A stretch of DNA of 10,773 bases. Origin: Lentimicrobium sp. Lineage in GTDB: Bacteria > Bacteroidota > Bacteroidia > Flavobacteriales > Flavobacteriaceae. This document shows positions 1 through 7,505 of this stretch, one piece after another; position 1 is the stretch's first letter, and every line of letters begins with the position of its first letter. The stretch is taken from NCBI GenBank assembly GCA_022758945.1, contig JAEMQE010000289.1:1-10773 (forward strand). The letters run 5' to 3'. Below the pieces are notes generated by a model. That model was not told where the DNA came from. It worked only from the letters and a program-made list of their open reading frames with translations, and made no database searches. A program made the translations under genes and the position numbers.

Positions 1-2313
1 ATTGATTTTTGGAAATTATTACCCAATTATTACCAATCACTTTACAGTCATTTACTCAATAAAGGAATCGGTTATCAGGGATTGATATATCGGGAAGCGG
101 TAAACAATCTTAATCATTTTTCAGATTCTATAAAAGAAAAGCAATTTGTCTTTGCAGGTTTTAATGCCTTGAATGCCGCCGAAGAAAGAATAATCCAACA
201 TCTAATAGCTTCGGATCAAGCCAGGATTTATTGGGACGTTGACCAAACGTTTATTAATGACCCATTTCACGATGCAGGATTGTTTGTGCGCCATTTCAAA
301 GAAAGCTGGAAACAGTATAAGTCCAATCCTTTTGAATGGATTGTAAATGATTTTTCGCAATCAAAAAACTTTCATATCATTGGCACACCAAAAACTATAG
401 GTCAAGCCAAAATTGCCGGAAGCATCATAGAAAATATTAGCAATATTAATCCTAATGCTACATTAGATAAAGTCGCTATTGTTCTTGGAGAGGAAAACTT
501 GTTAGTTCCACTTTTATATTCGTTACCTTCTAGTGTTGGGGCACTTAATATTACTATGGGTTATTCGAGTAAGAACAATCCCGTACAGATTTTGATTGCC
601 AAATTGTTCAAAATGCATACGAATGCTTTGGCAAGAAATTCCAAAAGTTATGTGTTGTATTATAAAGATGTTTTGGATATTTTGACCCATCCCTTGGTTG
701 AACCTTATGCAAAAACTAGTTCGTTAGTTGGCATCATCAATCAGAATAATTATACGTTTATTACACATCATAAATTGTTGGAATTGAATCCAAATCCCAG
801 TGATTTGTTCCTTTTATTATTCAAAAAATGGGAAAATGGTTCGATGGCGGTTTTAGAAACAATTTCAAGTCTGTTGCTAACAATCAAAACTAATTTGAGT
901 AACGACAATGAAGAAGAAAAAATCACCAAAGCTTTTGTTTATGCTATTTTCAAAGTCATAAACAAACTGATTAATTATTATTCACAGCATTTACATATCG
1001 ATAAAATCGAAACACTTTATGCCATTTACAAACAAGTAATTGACCTGGCCGAAGTCTCTTTTGAAGGAGAGCCGTTAAACGGTTTGCAAATTATGGGTGT
1101 TTTAGAAAGTCGTGTTTTGGATTTTGAAACCGTGATTATCACATCGATGAACGAGGGAAAATTACCAGCTGGAAAATCGATGAATTCGTTTATTCCATAT
1201 GATGTGAAAAGAGAATTGGGTTTGCCTACGTTCAAAGAAAAAGATGCGATTTATACCTATCATTTCTACCATTTATTGCAACGTGCCAAGACCATTTTTT
1301 TGATTTATAATACCGAAAGTGAAGGTTTGGATGCAGGCGAAAAAAGCCGATTCATTACCCAATTAGAAGTTGAAAAGCAGCCAAAACATACACTCACCCA
1401 CGAAATTTACAATGCTGTCTTACCAGAAACGGCTTATCAGCCAATGATAATTCCAAAATCAGCAGCAGTAATGTTACGTCTAAAAGAGATTGCCGAGAAT
1501 GGATTTTCACCATCAGCGTTGACGAGTTATATCAGGAATCCGATTCAGTTTTATTTCCAAAAGATTTTACGCATTAGCGAAGTGGAAGAAGTTGAGGAAA
1601 ACATTGCTTTGAATACTTTAGGAACGATTATTCACGAAACCCTGAAAGTTTTGTACGAACCTTTTATTGGAAAGTTTTTGTCAGAAGATGCTATTTTAAA
1701 TTGTTTCAAACTTTTGGATGATGAGGTTCTAAAACAATTTAAATTAGTTTATAAGGAAGGTGAAATAAAAAAAGGCAGGAATCTTTTAGCTTTTGAAGTG
1801 GCCAAACGCAATGTTTCCAATTTCTTGAAAGTGGAATTAGAAAGTATCAAAAACGGCGATGCCATAAAAATTCTGGCTTTGGAACAACGATTTGAGCGAA
1901 TTTTGGAACATCCTAGTTTGCCATTTCCGATAAAAATTGGCGGTTCGGTTGACCGAATCGAAGAACATAATGGAAACATCCGAATTATCGATTATAAAAC
2001 CGGAAAAGTAGAAAAGGCAAGCGTTGCCTTGAAATCTTGGAAGAACTTAACAGAGGAAATCAAAAACGATAAAATTATTCAGGTTTTGGCGTATGCTTTT
2101 ATGTATGAAAAAGAATCAAAAGGACAGCCAATCGAAGCTGGAATCATCTCTTTTAAAAACTTGAAATCTGGGTTTTTACCATTTAATTTCAAAGAAGGTA
2201 AAGAAGAAAACAAGATAATTGATGAAGAAATTTTGTCTAATTATTTAGAGCAAATGGTTTTGTTGTTGAATGAAATTCTGGATGAAGAAACACCTTTTGA
2301 GGAGAAAGTTTAA
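1..2313 (+). CDS. AddB/RecB-like PD-(D/E)XK nuclease family protein, 5'-truncated by window edge
   Basis: The frame is open from base 1, so the TTG at 82 is not a credible start; 770 residues are visible and the N-terminus lies outside the window. The middle part resembles the inactive helicase-like region of AddB-type proteins: the stretch around residues 371-390 (ESRVLDFE, then NEGKLP) is typical of Bacteroidota members. The C-terminal RecB-type nuclease domain is complete by motif: H545 in GTIIHETL, D651 in GGSVDRIE, D664 and K666 in IIDYKTGK, and Q694/Y698 in QVLAY. The family works with a UvrD/AddA-type helicase to process double-strand breaks for recombination; that partner is not in the window. 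The cysteines that bind a 4Fe-4S cluster in Firmicutes AddB are absent from the C-terminus, which ends in TPFEEKV. The gene ends tail-to-tail with the hydrolase gene, sharing TTAA. Family is confident; the exact partner and activity are inferred. Confidence 0.88.
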   Translation: MDFWKLLPNYYQSLYSHLLNKGIGYQGLIYREAVNNLNHFSDSIKEKQFVFAGFNALNAAEERIIQHLIASDQARIYWDVDQTFINDPFHDAGLFVRHFKESWKQYKSNPFEWIVNDFSQSKNFHIIGTPKTIGQAKIAGSIIENISNINPNATLDKVAIVLGEENLLVPLLYSLPSSVGALNITMGYSSKNNPVQILIAKLFKMHTNALARNSKSYVLYYKDVLDILTHPLVEPYAKTSSLVGIINQNNYTFITHHKLLELNPNPSDLFLLLFKKWENGSMAVLETISSLLLTIKTNLSNDNEEEKITKAFVYAIFKVINKLINYYSQHLHIDKIETLYAIYKQVIDLAEVSFEGEPLNGLQIMGVLESRVLDFETVIITSMNEGKLPAGKSMNSFIPYDVKRELGLPTFKEKDAIYTYHFYHLLQRAKTIFLIYNTESEGLDAGEKSRFITQLEVEKQPKHTLTHEIYNAVLPETAYQPMIIPKSAAVMLRLKEIAENGFSPSALTSYIRNPIQFYFQKILRISEVEEVEENIALNTLGTIIHETLKVLYEPFIGKFLSEDAILNCFKLLDDEVLKQFKLVYKEGEIKKGRNLLAFEVAKRNVSNFLKVELESIKNGDAIKILALEQRFERILEHPSLPFPIKIGGSVDRIEEHNGNIRIIDYKTGKVEKASVALKSWKNLTEEIKNDKIIQVLAYAFMYEKESKGQPIEAGIISFKNLKSGFLPFNFKEGKEENKIIDEEILSNYLEQMVLLLNEILDEETPFEEKV

Positions 2314-3092
2314 ATTCCTTTAAAAAATCCCAATAAAACTTTCTTCAATTCTTCTCGATTTTCAATATGACTCATATGTCCGTCGGGGAAAGTGACCAAT
2401 TTTACGGCGGTGTTTTCAATTTGTTTCAAGCCGTCTTCGTAATTCAAAACGGGGTCTTTTTCCCCTAAAATCAACAATATTGGATATGTTGAGGAACGCA
2501 ATAATGTTTCTCTATCTTTTCGGATTTTCATTCCTTCAAGCGAAGCAACAATTCCTTGTAATGGAGTTTTTAAAGCTTCAATTTTTACTTTTTCTATTTC
2601 AGCAATCATTTTTTCTCGATTTTCTTCGCTAAATAAATTAGAGATAGAAAGTCTTACGAATGTGGTATAATCTTTCTTCACTGCTTTTATCGCCCGATCT
2701 CGATTGGCTTTTCGTTCGTTGCTGTCCGCTTTGGAAGTCGAGTTTTGTAAAACCAAAGCTCTTACTTTTTCAGGATACAATTCAGCGAAAGCCAAAGCCA
2801 CATAACCACCCATAGAATGTCCAACAAAAATCGCTTTCCGGATTCGTAGTTTTGATAAAACAGCGCACACTACTTCAGCATTTTCTTCCATAGAATGAAC
2901 ATAACCCAAACATCCCGTTTCGCCGTGACCCAATAAATCTAAGGTTATAACTCGGTATTTTTTGCTTAATTCTGGAACTAAATCCTGCCACATTGTTTGG
3001 TTTTCCAAAAAACCGTGAAGCAACACAACAGCATTGCCTTTTCCGGTATCGGAATAGGAGATTTTCGTGTTTTTGTAGAGGATTTGATTCAT
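2310..3092 (-). CDS. alpha/beta-fold hydrolase
   Basis: This 260-residue protein has the whole alpha/beta-hydrolase signature. An HGF oxyanion motif lies at residues 26-28, DLLGHGET at about 52-59, and the nucleophile elbow GHSMGG at 91-96 with S93 as nucleophile. The likely acid is D213 in GEKDPV, and the likely catalytic histidine is H239 in GHMSHIE. No signal peptide or membrane segment is visible, so it is probably cytoplasmic. Length and motifs fit the broad esterase/lactonase/MhpC-like group, but the substrate cannot be read from sequence. It starts with ATG. It lies 122 bp downstream of pepP on the same strand with no recognisable TAnnTTTG promoter in the spacer, so read-through from pepP is possible unless the intervening hairpin terminates it. 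Its TAA stop overlaps the TAA of the convergent nuclease gene. Confidence 0.9.
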   Translation of the reverse strand: MNQILYKNTKISYSDTGKGNAVVLLHGFLENQTMWQDLVPELSKKYRVITLDLLGHGETGCLGYVHSMEENAEVVCAVLSKLRIRKAIFVGHSMGGYVALAFAELYPEKVRALVLQNSTSKADSNERKANRDRAIKAVKKDYTTFVRLSISNLFSEENREKMIAEIEKVKIEALKTPLQGIVASLEGMKIRKDRETLLRSSTYPILLILGEKDPVLNYEDGLKQIENTAVKLVTFPDGHMSHIENREELKKVLLGFFKGI

Positions 3093-3120
3093 TTATTAGG
3101 CTTTGAAAAAATATTAAAAA

Positions 3121-3197
3121 TTAAACCATTAAGAAATTAAGAAAATTAAGATTTGTAGAATTTCTTAATAAAACTTAATTTCTTAATGGTTCAAAAA
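3121..3197. repeat. AT-rich inverted repeat made of two head-to-head CTTAAT-triplet elements
   Basis: Arms AACCATTAAGAAATTAAG (3124-3141) and CTTAATTTCTTAATGGTT (3174-3191) are perfect 18-bp reverse complements. Inside them a second perfect 7-bp stem (3145-3151 with 3163-3169) encloses an 11-nt loop, so the transcript could form a long two-part hairpin with a small A-rich internal loop. Each half contains three CTTAAT units ending in GGTT: on the minus strand at 3150-3145, 3141-3136 and 3133-3128; on the plus strand at 3164-3169, 3174-3179 and 3182-3187. It fills most of the pepP-hydrolase spacer. On the minus strand the stem is followed by a T-rich run (3123 down to 3105), so it could act as a terminator for pepP. 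That role is inferred. Confidence 0.85.
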
Positions 3198-3214
3198 GCA
3201 ACAAAAAGAATGAC

Positions 3215-4507
3215 TTAACTATTCATCAAACTCTCTATTTCCTCCACTTCAATCGGGATGTTTCGCATCAAGTTAAATGGATCTCCAGTTTCCTGAACTA
3301 CAAGATTATCTTCTAATCTAATTCCGAAACCTTCTGCAGGAATATAAATTCCAGGTTCGACGGTAAAGACCATATTGGCTTTCATTGGCTCGGTCAGAAT
3401 TCCGTAATCGTGCGTGTCTAATCCCATATGATGCGAGGTTCCGTGCATAAAATATTTTTTATAGGCAGGCCAATCCGGATTTTCGTTTTGAACATCGGCT
3501 TTGTCAATTAGTCCTAAATCAAGTAATTCAGAAGTCATTATTTTACCTACTTCGAATTGATATTGTTTCCAAAATGTTCCTGGAGTAAGCATTTTTGTTG
3601 CTTCATTTTTTACCCGTAAAACTGCATTGTAAACTGCTTTTTGTCTTTCGGTAAATTTCCCCGAAACAGGAATCATTCGAGTCATATCGCTCGAATAATT
3701 AGCATATTCGGCGGCAACGTCAAGTAAAACCAAATCTCCTGCTTTGCATTGTTGGTTGTTTTCGATGTAATGCAAAACATTGGCGTTGTTGCCCGAAGCA
3801 ATAATGGGTGTGTAAGCAAAGCCTTTGGAACGATTTCGAACAAATTCGTGAATCAATTCGGCTTCGATTTCATATTCGGTAACATTTGGTTTCACGAATG
3901 ACAATAATCTTCTAAACCCTTTTTCGGTGATGTCACAGGCATTTTGGATTAAATCCAATTCTTCCGTTTCTTTCACAGAGCGAATGCGTTGTAAAATAGG
4001 ATTACTTTTGGCAACAGCGTGTGCCGGATATTTTTCTTTCCACCATTTTACAAAACGCGCTTCGCGGGTTTCGGTTTCTACACTGGCACGATAATGCTCG
4101 TTAGTGTTGATATAAATGGTGTCGCAATGCGTCATCATTTCGAATAGAACTTTTTCGAAATCCTGCAACCAATGCACAGTTTTGATTCCTGAAACTTCAA
4201 ACGCTCGGTCTTTAGTTAGTTTTTCTCCTTCCCAAATTGCAATGTGTTCGCTGGTTTCTTTAAGAAACAACATTTCGCGTTGGTTTTCATAAGGCGCATC
4301 TGGAAAAAGCAACAAAATGCTTTCTTCCTGATCAACCCCACTTAAATAGAAAATATCGCGATGTTGTGCAAAGGGCAAAGTGCTATCGGCAGAAACCGGA
4401 TAAATATCATTGGAATTGAAAACGGCTACGCTTTTTGGCTTCATTTGAGCCGTGAATTTGGAGCGATTTTTTATAAAAAGTTGTCGGTCAATTTGATGGT
4501 ATTTCAT
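3215..4507 (-). CDS. pepP: Xaa-Pro aminopeptidase (aminopeptidase P, M24B)
   Basis: The 430-residue protein has the two-domain layout of aminopeptidase P, which removes N-terminal residues that precede proline. The N-terminal AMP_N domain spans about residues 4-140 (RSKF near 15, FAQHRDIFYLSG at 46-57). The pita-bread metallopeptidase domain follows, with all five dinuclear-metal ligands present: D263, D274, H359 (in HGTSHHMGLDTHD), E384 (in TVEPGIYIP) and E399 (in GIRLED). H246 in VLHYIEN matches the conserved active-site histidine. Length is close to the usual ~430-440 residues. There is no signal peptide, so it is cytoplasmic. The ATG start agrees with the beginning of the family and has a candidate promoter about 30 bp upstream. 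It is transcribed away from sdhC. E. coli-type PepP acts in peptide turnover; the same role is inferred here. Confidence 0.93.
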   Translation of the reverse strand: MKYHQIDRQLFIKNRSKFTAQMKPKSVAVFNSNDIYPVSADSTLPFAQHRDIFYLSGVDQEESILLLFPDAPYENQREMLFLKETSEHIAIWEGEKLTKDRAFEVSGIKTVHWLQDFEKVLFEMMTHCDTIYINTNEHYRASVETETREARFVKWWKEKYPAHAVAKSNPILQRIRSVKETEELDLIQNACDITEKGFRRLLSFVKPNVTEYEIEAELIHEFVRNRSKGFAYTPIIASGNNANVLHYIENNQQCKAGDLVLLDVAAEYANYSSDMTRMIPVSGKFTERQKAVYNAVLRVKNEATKMLTPGTFWKQYQFEVGKIMTSELLDLGLIDKADVQNENPDWPAYKKYFMHGTSHHMGLDTHDYGILTEPMKANMVFTVEPGIYIPAEGFGIRLEDNLVVQETGDPFNLMRNIPIEVEEIESLMNS

Positions 4508-4521
4508 AATAATTCTGTTTA

Positions 4522-4543
4522 TACTTTTGATTACTCAAAAGTA
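4522..4543. repeat. 9-bp perfect palindrome upstream of pepP
   Basis: TACTTTTGA (4522-4530) and TCAAAAGTA (4535-4543) are exact reverse complements around a 4-nt centre TTAC. Each arm contains a TAnnTTTG match reading inward, one per strand, and the minus-strand copy overlaps the candidate pepP -7 box. It may be an operator for a dimeric regulator, or a by-product of back-to-back promoter-like sequence. Confidence 0.6.
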
Positions 4544-4560
4544 GAAACTTTGGGAACAAA
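4536..4560 (-). promoter_or_regulatory. candidate pepP promoter (Bacteroidota type)
   Basis: On the minus strand, TACTTTTG (4543-4536) fits the -7 consensus TAnnTTTG, and TTTG (4560-4557) is a possible -33 box. The 13-bp gap is shorter than the usual 17-20 bp, which lowers confidence. Transcription would start near 4530 and leave a leader of about 23 nt before the pepP ATG. Confidence 0.4.
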
Positions 4561-4709
4561 AATGGTAGAATATCCTATTTAATTTTTTAATAGTATAAAA
4601 AAATACCTATGGAATAATGATAATACTTTAAAATATAGACTCTTCAAAAAGCTTTGATTATTTATTCTATAATAAAAACAAGAATCATTATAAAATAGTT
4701 ACGAAAAGG

Positions 4710-4740
4710 TTGTATTATCTTTCAAATAGCTGTATTTTTG
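4710..4740 (+). promoter_or_regulatory. sdhCAB promoter (Bacteroidota type)
   Basis: TTG at 4710-4712 and TATTTTTG at 4733-4740 match the Bacteroidota -33 (TTG) and -7 (TAnnTTTG) elements with a 20-bp gap. A start point near 4746 would leave a leader of about 26 nt, A/T-rich and without a Shine-Dalgarno sequence, before the sdhC ATG at 4772. It is the only strong promoter match found before the operon, so it likely drives sdhC, sdhA and sdhB together. Confidence 0.65.
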
Positions 4741-4771
4741 AGGTACTTTAAAATAATTTATTCGAATTCTT

Positions 4772-5440
4772 ATGGCAAAATCTACAATGTTGAAATCGTC
4801 GATAGCAAAAAAAGTGGCTATGGCGCTTTCAGGTCTTTTTCTGATTATGTTTCTATCGCTTCACTTTTTTATTAATATGGTTTCGGTGTTTAGCGCTGAT
4901 TCTTTCAATGCGATGTCACATTTTATGGGTTATAATCCATTAATTCAGTTTGTTATGCAACCCGTTTTGGTTGCAGGTGTTGTTTTTCATTTCGTAATGG
5001 GAATGGTCTTAGAACTTAAAAATCGCAAAGCTAGACCAATAGCTTATGTGAAATACAATGGAGCAGCAAATGCTTCTTGGGCGTCTAGAAATATGATTAT
5101 TTCTGGATTGGTAGTTTTGGCATTCATTGGACTACATTTTTATGATTTCTGGGTTCAAGAAATTGTTTATAAATATGTAGATGTTAATTCAATTGAACCC
5201 ACCAGATATTTTGAAGAGTTGAATCATAAATTCGAAAGTCCAATTCGCACTGGTTTGTATTGTGTGGCTTTCTTATTATTGTCAGTACACTTATGGCACG
5301 GCTTTGGGTCTTCACTTCAATCAGTAGGATTTAGCAATAAATACTCTAGATTTTTACAAAAAGTAGGATATGCTTTTGCAATAGTAGTTCCTTTCGGGTT
5401 TATTTTTATTGCACTATTTCATCATTTTAATCAAATTTAA
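4772..5440 (+). CDS. sdhC: succinate dehydrogenase cytochrome b558 subunit (membrane anchor)
   Basis: This 222-residue membrane protein fits the single-subunit b558 anchor of type-B succinate:quinone oxidoreductases, as in Bacillus and Wolinella. Five hydrophobic helices can be drawn at about residues 14-38, 58-81, 107-128, 160-182 and 196-218. Conserved histidines suited to two haem b groups lie in the helices: H31 (SLHFF), H73 (FHFVMG), H122 (GLHFYDFW) and H173/H176 (HLWHG). It anchors SdhAB to the inner membrane and passes electrons to quinone, menaquinone in this phylum. No separate SdhD is present, as expected for this type. It is first in the operon, 12 bp before sdhA. The ATG is chosen because KSSIAKKVAMALSG just before helix 1 is the normal N-terminus and the promoter sits just upstream. 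Confidence 0.93.
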   Translation: MAKSTMLKSSIAKKVAMALSGLFLIMFLSLHFFINMVSVFSADSFNAMSHFMGYNPLIQFVMQPVLVAGVVFHFVMGMVLELKNRKARPIAYVKYNGAANASWASRNMIISGLVVLAFIGLHFYDFWVQEIVYKYVDVNSIEPTRYFEELNHKFESPIRTGLYCVAFLLLSVHLWHGFGSSLQSVGFSNKYSRFLQKVGYAFAIVVPFGFIFIALFHHFNQI

Positions 5441-5452
5441 TATTCAATTATA

Positions 5453-7453
5453 ATGGCATTAGATTCAAAAGTTCCTAGTGGTCCAATTTCGGACAAATGG
5501 ACAAATTATAAAGATCATATTAATTTAGTAAATCCGGCTAACAAGCGTAATATCGATATTATCGTAGTGGGTACTGGACTTGCTGGAGCTTCTGCTGCTG
5601 CAACATTGGCAGAATTAGGATATAACGTAAAAACATTTTGCTTTCAAGATTCTCCACGTCGCGCGCACTCGATTGCTGCTCAAGGAGGAATCAACGCAGC
5701 AAAAAACTATCAAGGAGATGGAGATTCTACTTTCCGTTTGTTTTATGACACTATAAAAGGAGGAGATTATCGTTCTCGTGAGGCTAACGTTCACCGTTTG
5801 GCCGAAGTTTCGACCAATATTATTGACCAATGTGTAATGCAAGGTGTACCATTGGCACGTGAATATGGTGGATTATTAGACAATCGTTCTTTTGGAGGAA
5901 CATTGGTAGCCAGAACATTTTATGCCAAAGGACAAACCGGACAACAATTATTGTTAGGAGCTTATTCAGCAATGAACCGTCAAATTGGTCGTGGAAAAAT
6001 AAAATCTCATACGCGCCACGAAATGCTAGATTTAGTATTAGTTGGTGGAAAAGCTCGTGGAATTATTGCTCGTAATTTAGTTACAGGCGAAATCGAAAGA
6101 CATTCTGCTCACGCTGTTGTTATTGCTTCAGGAGGATACGGAAATGTATTTTTCCTTTCGACTTATGCAATGGGAAGTAATGCTACTGCAGCTTGGAAAA
6201 TACACAAAAAAGGCGCTTATATTGCAAATCTTTGTTTCACACAAATTCACCCAACTTGTATTCCTGTTTCAGGAGATCACCAATCGAAATTGACTTTAAT
6301 GTCAGAATCATTGCGTAACGACGGTCGTATTTGGGTTCCTGCAAAACTAGAAGATGCAAAAGCTATTCGTGAAGGAAAGAAAAGACCAGCCGATTTAAAA
6401 GAGGAAGAAAGAGACTATTACTTGGAAAGAAGATACCCATCTTTTGGAAATTTAGTGCCTCGTGATGTAGCTTCTCGTGCTGCAAAAGAAAGATGTGATG
6501 CCGGTTTTGGGGTAAACAAAACAGGAGAAGCAGTTTATTTAGACTTTGCTTCTGCGATACAACGTTACGGAAAAGAACAAGCATTTATAAAAGGGTTGGA
6601 TGCCAATGATGCGAAATTAATCATCAAATTAGGAGCTGCGGCTGTTGCCAATAAATATGGTAACTTGTTCCAAATGTACGAGAAAATCGTTGACGAAGAT
6701 CCTTATACAACTCCAATGATGATTTATCCAGCGGTGCATTACACAATGGGTGGAACTTGGGTTGATTATAACTTACAAACTACCATTCCGGGTTGTTTCT
6801 CTATTGGAGAATCTAATTTCTCGGATCACGGAGCCAATAGATTAGGTGCTTCGGCATTGATGCAAGGTTTGGCCGATGGATATTTTGTATTGCCTTATAC
6901 AATAGGAGATTATTTAGCGCCAGATATTAAAACAGGAACAATTTCTACAGATTTACCTGAATTTGTTGAAGCTGAGAAGAAAGTGAAAGACCAAATCGAA
7001 AAATTCTTAACCAATAAAGGAACTCATTCTGTGGATTATTTCCATAAGAAATTAGGAAAAATTATGTGGGACAAAGTTGGAATGGCTCGAAATGCAAAAG
7101 GTTTAGCCGAAGCTATCGAAGAAATTGCTGCTTTAAGAGAAGAATTTCACAAAGATGTAAAAGTTCCTGGAACTGCGGATAGTTTCAATCAAGAATTAGA
7201 GAAAGCTGGTCGTGTTTCCGATTTCCTTGAACTAGGAGAATTGTTTGCCAAAGACGCTTTACACCGTAACGAATCTTGCGGAGGTCACTTCCGTGAAGAA
7301 TACCAATCTGAAGAAGGAGAAGCGCAACGTGATGACGAAAACTTTGCTTATGTTGCTGCTTGGGAATACAAAGGGAAACCTAGCGATGCTGTTCTCCACA
7401 AAGAACCATTGGTATTTGAAAACATTAAATTAGTAACTCGTAGTTATAAATAG
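5453..7453 (+). CDS. sdhA: succinate dehydrogenase/fumarate reductase flavoprotein subunit
   Basis: At 666 residues this is a full-length catalytic subunit that oxidises succinate to fumarate on the cytoplasmic face of the membrane. The FAD-binding Rossmann motif GTGLAG is at residues 40-45. HSIAAQGG follows at 72-79, where H72 is the expected covalent FAD attachment site. Substrate-site residues include H266 (IHPT), the catalytic arginine R337 (VPRDVASRA) and H429 (VHYTMGG). The second FAD contact region, GES through GANRLGASAL, is at about 452-469, and the C-terminal domain has the usual HRNESCGGHFREE at about 604-616. Residues 1-33 before the Rossmann fold are typical of the Bacteroidota/Bacillus-like type-B subunit. 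Spacing (12 bp after sdhC, 52 bp before sdhB) supports one transcript. The enzyme could also run as a fumarate reductase; sequence alone does not settle direction. Confidence 0.97.
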   Translation: MALDSKVPSGPISDKWTNYKDHINLVNPANKRNIDIIVVGTGLAGASAAATLAELGYNVKTFCFQDSPRRAHSIAAQGGINAAKNYQGDGDSTFRLFYDTIKGGDYRSREANVHRLAEVSTNIIDQCVMQGVPLAREYGGLLDNRSFGGTLVARTFYAKGQTGQQLLLGAYSAMNRQIGRGKIKSHTRHEMLDLVLVGGKARGIIARNLVTGEIERHSAHAVVIASGGYGNVFFLSTYAMGSNATAAWKIHKKGAYIANLCFTQIHPTCIPVSGDHQSKLTLMSESLRNDGRIWVPAKLEDAKAIREGKKRPADLKEEERDYYLERRYPSFGNLVPRDVASRAAKERCDAGFGVNKTGEAVYLDFASAIQRYGKEQAFIKGLDANDAKLIIKLGAAAVANKYGNLFQMYEKIVDEDPYTTPMMIYPAVHYTMGGTWVDYNLQTTIPGCFSIGESNFSDHGANRLGASALMQGLADGYFVLPYTIGDYLAPDIKTGTISTDLPEFVEAEKKVKDQIEKFLTNKGTHSVDYFHKKLGKIMWDKVGMARNAKGLAEAIEEIAALREEFHKDVKVPGTADSFNQELEKAGRVSDFLELGELFAKDALHRNESCGGHFREEYQSEEGEAQRDDENFAYVAAWEYKGKPSDAVLHKEPLVFENIKLVTRSYK

Positions 7454-7467
7454 TAGGTTGAATAAGT

Positions 7468-7495
7468 CTTAATACTTAATTCATAATACTTAATA
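7468..7495 (+). repeat. four tandem 7-bp repeats in the sdhA-sdhB spacer
   Basis: The units are CTTAATA, CTTAATT, CATAATA and CTTAATA, back to back (7468-7474, 7475-7481, 7482-7488, 7489-7495). They end 10 bp before the sdhB ATG. The spacer holds no TAnnTTTG promoter and no GC-rich hairpin. The CTTAAT core is the same hexamer found in the larger elements at 3121-3197 and 8316-8348, but this array lacks the closing GGTT. Confidence 0.75.
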
Positions 7496-7505
7496 CATTC
7501 TAAAA

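Noticed and set aside
82..84. TTG as start of the nuclease gene
   Set aside because: The frame is open through to base 1, and the family is much longer at the N-terminus, so this TTG is internal.
4361..4582. 73-codon open frame on the plus strand over the pepP start
   Set aside because: Most of it is antisense to the pepP N-terminal coding region, the peptide has no recognisable motif, and no promoter or leader supports it.
4583..4700. Small inverted repeats (for example TCAAA/TTTGA around 4643-4656) in the pepP-sdhC spacer
   Set aside because: Stems are 5 bp or so in very AT-rich sequence and are expected by chance.
7468..7495. CRISPR-like array
   Set aside because: Units are 7 bp with no spacers; this is a simple tandem repeat.
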